From: Owenia fusiformis
Lineage: Eukaryota > Annelida > Polychaeta > Sabellida > Oweniidae
Length of the DNA: 64,000 nucleotides
Reading direction: 5' to 3'
Assembly: GCA_903813345.2 (NCBI GenBank)
Contig: CAIIXF020000005.1
Location: 8,683,375-8,747,374, forward strand
Below the pieces are notes generated by a model, which was not told the origin of the DNA, ran no database searches, and saw only the letters and a program-made list of their open reading frames with translations. Position numbers and translations under genes: made by a program. Of the stretch, positions 38,001 to 47,000 are shown piece by piece; positions within the stretch are counted from its first letter, which is position 1; each line of letters starts with the position of its first letter.

Positions 38001-41000
38001 ATTAGCTTCTTTTTTCTATTTGAAAGATATGATGAGTATGAGAATGACTGTCGCCTATCTATGGGCATTTTTCTTTTCACTTGTACGACCTGAATTGAGG
38101 CTTTTAAAAGAAAATTGGACTGTTCAAAAAGTTCTGATGGGCTCTTGATATAGTAAAAGAGCAAAAAATTGGTTTACTTTTGGTTTCAGGATGACATTTG
38201 ACGACTTCGCTTCTAATTTCCGCAAACTAGAACTTTGCCATTTGGGGCCAAACATATTTAATCAAGACGAGGAAACTCGAGCCAAAGTCTGGGAGATGGA
38301 AACTATAGATGGCGCTTGGAAACGCCGAGTAAATGCCGGAGGATGTAGAAACTATTTAGGTACATGATGATTGTAGTAAAACACGGCCATGGTAGATCAA
38401 TTGAACCAACAACACGTCCTTTGACAAAGCACTCTACATGAAACGTGTGATTTACAACACTACTCGGCTGTTTTTCTAACTCATCGTTTTTTTTATTAAC
38501 AATGAAATGTTTATTTTAAAAACATAACTCTTCATTGGTGTGATTAGAGAAAGTAGTTCACCGGATGCTAGTATAATTATCTCGATCGAAAAGAGCTTCG
38601 GTAGTTTATAACTAGACTCTGGACGCAGGGTATTTTTGAACGATGCAATAGTCGTAAATCTCATTCGAAATGACATTTCAACCAGATTTCAAAGCTATAC
38701 AACATCTAACAAGCCCGTATTTTTGCAGATACATTTTGGACGAACCCGCAATACAGGGTTCAACTGACCGAGCCTGATGACGAGAGTGCAGATGGTAATA
38801 CAGGTACACTGATACTTGGCGTGATGCAAAAGGAACGACGTAAGCTCCGGAAACAGGGGCAAGATAACCATGCTATCGGATATGCCATCTATGAGGTAAT
38901 ATATCAATGAATAATTAGTGCAGTCATTGATATTTGCTCGAATGTACTTTGAGTAACACATGAAGTATGTATGTATTTACCTCTAAATCAATCATCTCCC
39001 TACCCTGATAACGTTCATTTGCAACCCTTTCTCAAACATTTCCATCAACATTTCCATATGATTTTCCCCAAAAAGATGTTTAGTTTTGGATACATCTCAA
39101 AAATAAAAATATGATTATGATGTTAATTTGGCAAAATTGTGAAATTTCAGGAATTTACAACAATTATATTTAAGGTAGTTCCACACAGTCAGAAAATGTC
39201 ACTTCGTTTTAATAATAAAGATTCTCACCATGCGGATATACGTTAAATCGAGAAATTGCTATAGTCTCCCCCATTTCGTCAACGTATCTGTTCCACACTA
39301 TTACAGGTCCCTGAAGAGCATTATAGTAGCACGGTAAGACGAATGGCTTGCCCTTCAGTATAAGCACGAATCTGTTAAAGTCCTTAAATATATATAAGTG
39401 GTGCATTCTAAATACTTTTCATTTTCATCACTTGTCCAACCTTACATTGCTTTGAATGGCTTCGTCATGTACGATATCCGACATTGCATTGTTTAAATGA
39501 ATGGCTTCGCTCTTCATTCAAATCTTGTCTCAATGCTATATCTTGTCGCGCACTTCCTTCACTACTATATCTACTCTTCCTTATATTGTCATAGTTTAAT
39601 ATGCCATATTTGTCGCATTTATATTTGTAATTGTCTTCAAAGATATTCAAGACGAAGATGTCTGATACACAAGAATGACTTTGCGAACTCCTGTGATTAG
39701 TGTAAACGTTCTTATCATAGATCATATATCATGTGCTTATAATCCCGATTTAAGAATTGTCCCAAAGGGATAAACTGGGGAGAGCACACGGTGAATATAA
39801 AAGAAACAAAAATAATTCACTAGAAAAACGATATAAAAGGAAACCTAGCTCAGTGCTTACTATTTTATACTTACGTATATCACATGACCACACATTTTAG
39901 CTGGATGACCCAAACTGTGCTCCTTTGGATCTGAATTTCTTTGCTGCAAATGCATCGGTGGCGAAATCTCCCGTATTCACGAACTTGCGAGAGGTAGCGT
40001 CTCACCATCGACTACCACTCGGAAACTACGTCATTGTTCCGTCCACATTTGATCCTCATCTACAAGCGGATTTTATGATTCGATTCTACTTTGAGAAACC
40101 TGCAGTGGCTAAGTGATTGTCTATTACATACTTTTGATTTTGATAATCGCATTTTTTGTTAATATGTCTTTTTATTTTAAACACTAATTAAACGAGAAAA
40201 AAGCACAAATAGCAGCATAAAATAACTATTCATAAAAATCTAAAATGAAGTGCACACATACACATACACATCTATTTGCGAACAATGATAACCAAACCAC
40301 TTAAAATTTATTTTGATATTTCAGCGAAATAGATGAAGAAACTGGAGTTGACGAAACGGTAACAATTTTGTTTATTTATCATATTTTATTTTGTCTCTTT
40401 TAAATACTTTTTAATATACAGTAGTTTCAGAGTCACTATTTTAAGTAGTGTTTTGGTTAATTTTATTTGGATTCATACATCATATTTGGTGGCATACTAA
40501 AATGTGAAAATTAATATTCAATTTGTTCAGCCAAGAGCTGAAGATCCCGATGACGAAATCAGCGAAGATGACTTGAATGAGCTCCGTGAGCTTTTCAAGT
40601 CAGTATCAGGTGGAGACTACGAGGTTGATGTGTATGAGTTGAAGGAGATTCTTGATGCAAAATTTATGCCAGGTGGGCGATTAAAGTATTTATTTTTTCA
40701 TCAGATATTTTACTTGGATTAACGATGTATCAAAGTTTTCATATTGAAAATCAAACTGGTAAACGAGTATGCAGATATTGATGTAAATAACGTACCCAAT
40801 TCCAGCCTACTGTTGAAAGTAAAAATATATTTTGAACTTATAAGATAACGATTATATAGGGTAAGTTATTACATATAAATAATGAGGTTCCTCCATCTTT
40901 CAAAGAAAATCGCAGACCGCAAGGCAGGAGATACGATGAACCTCTGTTATTTTACTAATTCTATGCAGTATCACTCCATTGGTTATACTCATTCTGTTGT

Positions 41001-44000
41001 AGAATTTGAATTTGATGGATTTAGCATCGATATGTGCAGGAGTTTGGTTGCTATTAGAGATGTATCCTTTTTAGCAGGAAGTACAGTATTTACGCATATT
41101 CCATAGTCAAATGTTGGTGTATTGGAACATTGGGACGAACAAAATGAAATATGTTATTTGTTTAAAGAGTAAAATGATTCTGTTTCGTTCTTTATTGGAT
41201 ATTTAAAAGCATGGGTGCATGTACTAACCCGTACACATAATGCACGATGGCGGAGCCCGGGTACAATATCAGGATGTGTGAGTGCATGAAAAGCATGAAT
41301 GTTTTTTTAATTCAATAAAGAATGATACACGGCTTTTGTAGATCACTCCTTTATGATATGGTACTGTCTAGTTCTTTACGACCCTTTAATGCACTGTGAT
41401 GACGTCACTCTTTAGCTTAACCAATAATGAAACTACTTAGTTCATTATGAAACCATAATGCACTAAAACAATGTTTTTCATGTTCAGTTGACATTATACC
41501 TTCGAGCAGATCAAAGAAATACTCCAAGCTGATTGGCTGAGGCATACGTGGCATATTTGAATCCTTAACGATCAGAGTTTGAGTTTCGTTTGCTCAACTA
41601 ATATTGAATTACTATCAAAAACATTGAATTATTATTTTACGTGTTCATTGTTTGTAAGCATCCTTCACTAGTTACCAGGTCAGCCTGACCGGCAAGTTAA
41701 GCTACAGGGAATTTACAGACCTTTGGAAAGATTTGATTTTCTGGAGGAGAGTTTTCAAGACCTACGATGCTGAATCCGTGGGCTACTTTAACAGCTTTCA
41801 GTTGAGACGAGCTTTCCATGACGCAGGTAACGCAGTGTTTTGACTTAATAAGCCCTACTTTTAGTAATGGAACATCAGCACCATTCCCATATGTGACATG
41901 CGCACTAATCATGGATTTTTGGTTATCGTCAAAAATTTATTATATATAGCAAACTGACCATTTAACCTTGATTATTTTGAAGTCAAATTCGCCGATCTTA
42001 TGTCAGTTCCTTGCTATTCTGTTTATAGGTATACGATTAAGCAACTCTACGTTCAACGCCATTGTAATGCGATTTAGTGATAGAGAAGGAAATGTGCGAT
42101 TCAACGATTTCATATCTTGCATGGCTAGAATAAAAACAATGTTTGGTAAGTTACTTGAATGTTGGTTATTCTAAGATGTCTGATCATGGGTAGTTTAGAG
42201 AATACAACACCAAGAAAATGCATGCTGGTGGCTCCCAGAGGGTATACACATTTTTCACCAAGTGCTTTTTTCATCTCCTATCAAATTGCAGGATTCGATC
42301 ACGTGAACAATCATGGGCACATGCTCTCTCAGTGCTGCGCATGCGCAGAGTTAAATTTGAAATCGTGGGAATGGCGTTTACATCAGTTCAACATCGTCAT
42401 TTCAAACCTACGGTAATACTATTGAAGTTACTCGATCCATACTTGTAAAGAATACTCATAAAACTACAGTGAAAATTTGGAGATCCATTTGTTTTCGAAC
42501 GTGCTAATATGATAGGGCCTCCCCCCTGGCCAACACGGTAAAATACCGAATGGCGAAAAAAGCGAACGCATTCCGTTCGGTCTTTGCACGCGATTGCTGT
42601 TTATGTCACGCATTTGGTACAAAATATGTGTATATATCACTCATTTGTTTCGAAAATATTCACATCTACTATATATATTTTGCAAGTGGATCCAAGAGAC
42701 CAAGTGGGCAAGTCAATTATTTTGCAGGGGTGGCATGATACACAGATTTCAATTTTGTATTTAGTGAATTCCCAGTGATTGATTTCAGTACAGTAAAACT
42801 GTCATAGTGAACACCTCTTTAGTGAAGATCTGTGCCCAGTGACATGCCTCTACTCTATTGAACACCTGTGTATATTATAGTGAACACCGATTCCGTCCCA
42901 TCCAGTGAGTTCAGTACAGTAAAAATATCCTAATGAACACCTCTTTAGTGAAGATCTGTGCCCAGTGAAAACATGCGTCTACTCTATTGAACACCTGTGT
43001 ATAGTGAACACCAATTCCCAGTACAGTAAAACTGTCATAATGAACATCTCTTTAGTGAAATACTGTGCCCAGCGAACATATGGGTATACTCTATTGAACA
43101 CCTGTGTGTTACCCCCCTATCACACCAAACTCGTTCTTACCCGTTCTTGCCAGTCCTACGAAAACGTCGTAAAACGGGCTCAATCTGGCTGTGGTCGGGA
43201 AATATGTCAGAAATAATTAGCTTCTTCGTTCTTAAACAGTCTTCAATACGTCCATCTCGTTCGCAGTTCGTTCAGTTCGCACCACGTCGGTGTGCAACGT
43301 AGTAGAACGCGTCCCTTAGTCTAGAAGGTCAACATGACCTGATAACAGAACGGTATGGTCGCCATCGAATTTTGAATCGATTCAAAATTCTAAAATCACA
43401 TTCCCGTCTGAGAACGTTCATAAAGTTCGTAAATAGACCTTAGAAAGTTGCATCTACGTTCATTCCGTTCGCACACAGTTTAAAACCAGTTTTAAAGAAC
43501 GCAGTGGCAACTTGTTTGGTGTGATAGCTATATTTTTGCTAACTCGTTCATAGGCAGTGTTAAATACGTTCTTAATCAGTTTAAACCCGTTTGCAATTAG
43601 TTCTACCTCGTTCTCAACACGTCCCCAGACAGTTCAACTCGTTGTTAAAACGTCCCTAGTAGGATTGAAGTACGACGGCTCCGTTCGTAGTACGTCCAGC
43701 TCGTCGTTAGTACGTTGTCACTCGTTCTAATTGTAGAACGTGACGACCACGAGAACATTTTGAGCATTGTCTAAGTTCTAGAGGACCTACCCGTTCGAGT
43801 ACGTTCGATGAAGTTTGTAAATAGATCCCAAACGGTTCTTAGTAGGTCCAGTCCGTTCGTACACAGTTGAAGCCCGTTTTCGAGAACGTAGTGAGAACTA
43901 GTTTGGTGTGATAGTAGGGTAAGCGAACACCAATTCCCAGCCAGTGATTTCAGTAACTTTTAGAGGGGATTGTACCTACAGTAAAATCTGTCTAATCCAA

Positions 44001-47000
44001 GGGACCAGCTCAGAGCGTTCGGATTAGGAGGTGTTCACATTTTGAGGTTTTGCATTTGCAAGATTTGGGTTTTTGAAGAAATAGAAACAAATTCTCAATA
44101 AATATTATAGTTCTTTTGACTACTTAGCTTTGGCATTAGAGTGACATAAAAATCTGATTCAAATGAATTTAGTCATCCTAGAAAGCCCCACCATGAGTGA
44201 GATCGTTCAAGTTTTTTTCAAATATTTGATCAATTTATGGAACATGTGATATTTTATGTGTTCAGATTAGATAGGTTAATTTTCAAACATGACTGTTCAC
44301 TGTCAAAATTGGGAGATGTTCATATTTCAAGTTTTTTAAACATTTGAGTCAATGGGAGAAAAAACGGGACCAAAAAATGTTCAAATTGGGAGGTGTTCGG
44401 ATTAGCCAAGTGTTCAGATATACAGGTTTTACTGTACTACAATTGTTTCCAATCTTTTGGAGGAAAGTGTACATCATTCCAGAGAAATGACAGATGCACT
44501 GTATATACAGTGATCGCCTACTATTAAAAGTGCGTGATCAAAGACTCGACAAGATGCGCAAAATTCAAATATTTTGTAACGGTTACTTTTAAAAGATTTA
44601 TTTGTGTTTATATTACAGGCTACTGGTGATTCAATTAGGTTTTGTAGGCACAAGAACACCCATATGCTTTGAGAAATATATATTAGTTTGACCATTTTTC
44701 GTATATGTTATTGATTTTACAATTTAAAGATATAAATGCGATACAATATGTGTTATTTTATTTAAAAAGCTTGAAAATATCAAAAACAATAGAACATTTT
44801 TTTGCTTTTCAAGAGAAGAAAATGGGGATCTCGCAAAATGTATGTCAATCAATTAAATGGTCACTGTGTGTGTTCATTTTGTTTTTCTGCCTAGATTTGA
44901 ATACATAACCATTAAATGATATATATACTGAACCTCTAGAACCTGCTAAGTGAAACACCTCTTGAAGCGTAACACCTTACAAGTGGAACCGTTTTTTAAG
45001 TTCCATTTTAGTCCATTTATTTTACGCCTCTGATCCCAAGGTATGAGAACTATACACCTTGGCATCCAAGATGATTGTCGAATTGTAATGTAATTGTAAT
45101 TGTAATAAAATATAAAATCTGAATTGTACATTATCTATTTCATTGGGGAGTTAAATCATTCTTTTGCAGCAAGGTATCAATAAGTAATGTAATGACGTAA
45201 TAACCTTCAGTAGATGCCAGTAGTCAGTTCCCAGTTTCACCACGAGGTGGCTAACTTGGGTCATATATAAATGACAGGTATAAGGGAAAACTCCTCTAAG
45301 GTATTCAATATTCAGTAGATTTATTGATCAATTTTCAACTAAGGTCTATAAGTGATTAGCTTGAGAATTTTAGAATTGTATGTAATCGAATGCAAAATAA
45401 ACGACCAGTGAGCGTTTTTAGAGAAACTCTACAAAATGTGAAATAAATACCATGCTATTATCTCTAATGACAGAGTTATGTGGATCGATGGGACCGAGTA
45501 AAAGTTCCAGTTTAGGCTTTGCTCAGAGGGGTATCATCTCAGATTAACTGGTGGACACTATTGGAGAATGAGAGTCTATTGTAATTTCAGAATCATTTAT
45601 TGTCATTTCATTACTAATTGATATTCTCGTTCTATTGAAATTTCATTGGTAATTTTATTTGATTTTGTAGCAGTTGTTGAATCAGAGATTCTGGATGATT
45701 TCATTCGATTATTGTCATTCACTGAAATTGTCATGAATTCATCACTTTCTACAAGTATGTGTTTATTTATTGATTTCACTTCATTTGGTATTATTCCAGA
45801 GAAATTTCTTGTTATCATTCTAGATTTGCCTCTATTTTCAGTAATCTTTCTCATCTTCATCTCTTCTTCTTCATGATGTTCTACAATTAGGTGGTTTATA
45901 ATGATTTGAAATTTAGGAGTTTGTAATGAAGGACAGTAAAATCATGTAAACCCAACCACTCTGAAATGCAAAGAACATATCATTAGAATCCACATGGTAA
46001 AATCACCCACTTGGCTGATCATAAATTGTTTTCATAACATCCTTCTTACTCGATACTGAAGGGGAGTTGGAACGTCTGATATGCATGTAATGTTAAGTAT
46101 TATGTATATTAACCATAAGCATGTTGGTTTTGTGGTTTTGGTAATCTAAAAACAGAAAATTTGGTGAAATATACATTTTCATTCGGCGGGTTTTTTGATT
46201 TTGCTTCATTTATTAACTCAGTTCAGGTATTTCAGTTGAACCAATCACCGAATCCTGTTACCAAATGAATCTTGAGTCTCTTATACAGCATATGGAATAC
46301 CATCTGTAGGTAAAATGTCATTAAGGTGGTAAAGAAAAGAGAAACAAACATACCTTTCCTCCGACATTTCGAATTTTGCGCATCTTGTCGAGTCTTTGAT
46401 CACGCACTTTTAATAGTAGGCGATCACTGTACATACAGTGAGGTGACACACTGTTATGGGAACTGGTCATATCAGATGTTCCCACGCTTTTCGTCCAGAA
46501 GAGGTCATTTCCCAGGATTATAGATGAACCCTTGGCCAATCAATGATATAGTTTACATAAGAGAAGTATGACTGTATGAATTCTGGGATATTCCTGTTTT
46601 GTTGAGACAGGTGAGAATAAAATTAACCCTTTGCAAATTTGATCAATACTGCCTCCAATCATCCAATACTTGGCTCAGTTAAAATAGTTGATTTATATTT
46701 GAATTCGATAATAACATTTAAAAATTAAATGTGTAGTAGTAATACTTTAGTACCTCTTATTAATTAATGTATAATATTACCAGGTCGTTCAATAAGTTCA
46801 CGGAAAAATGCTCTCATTTCAAAGATTTTAGATATTTTCTCATGAAATTTTCACACAATGTGTAAAATATACTTTCTGATTGATTCTTAAAATATCAGCA
46901 TCTCTTATTTGATTGGTCAGAAATAAAGGTTACTATGGTAACTTGACTTTTGGGTAGGCGGGGCACTTTTTACGTCACGCAATTTACCATTGCAAAAAAT

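Noticed and set aside
45603-45876. Overlapping 76-85-codon frames on both strands
   Set aside because: They arise from a low-complexity ATT/TCA-rich tract; both strands are open for compositional reasons.
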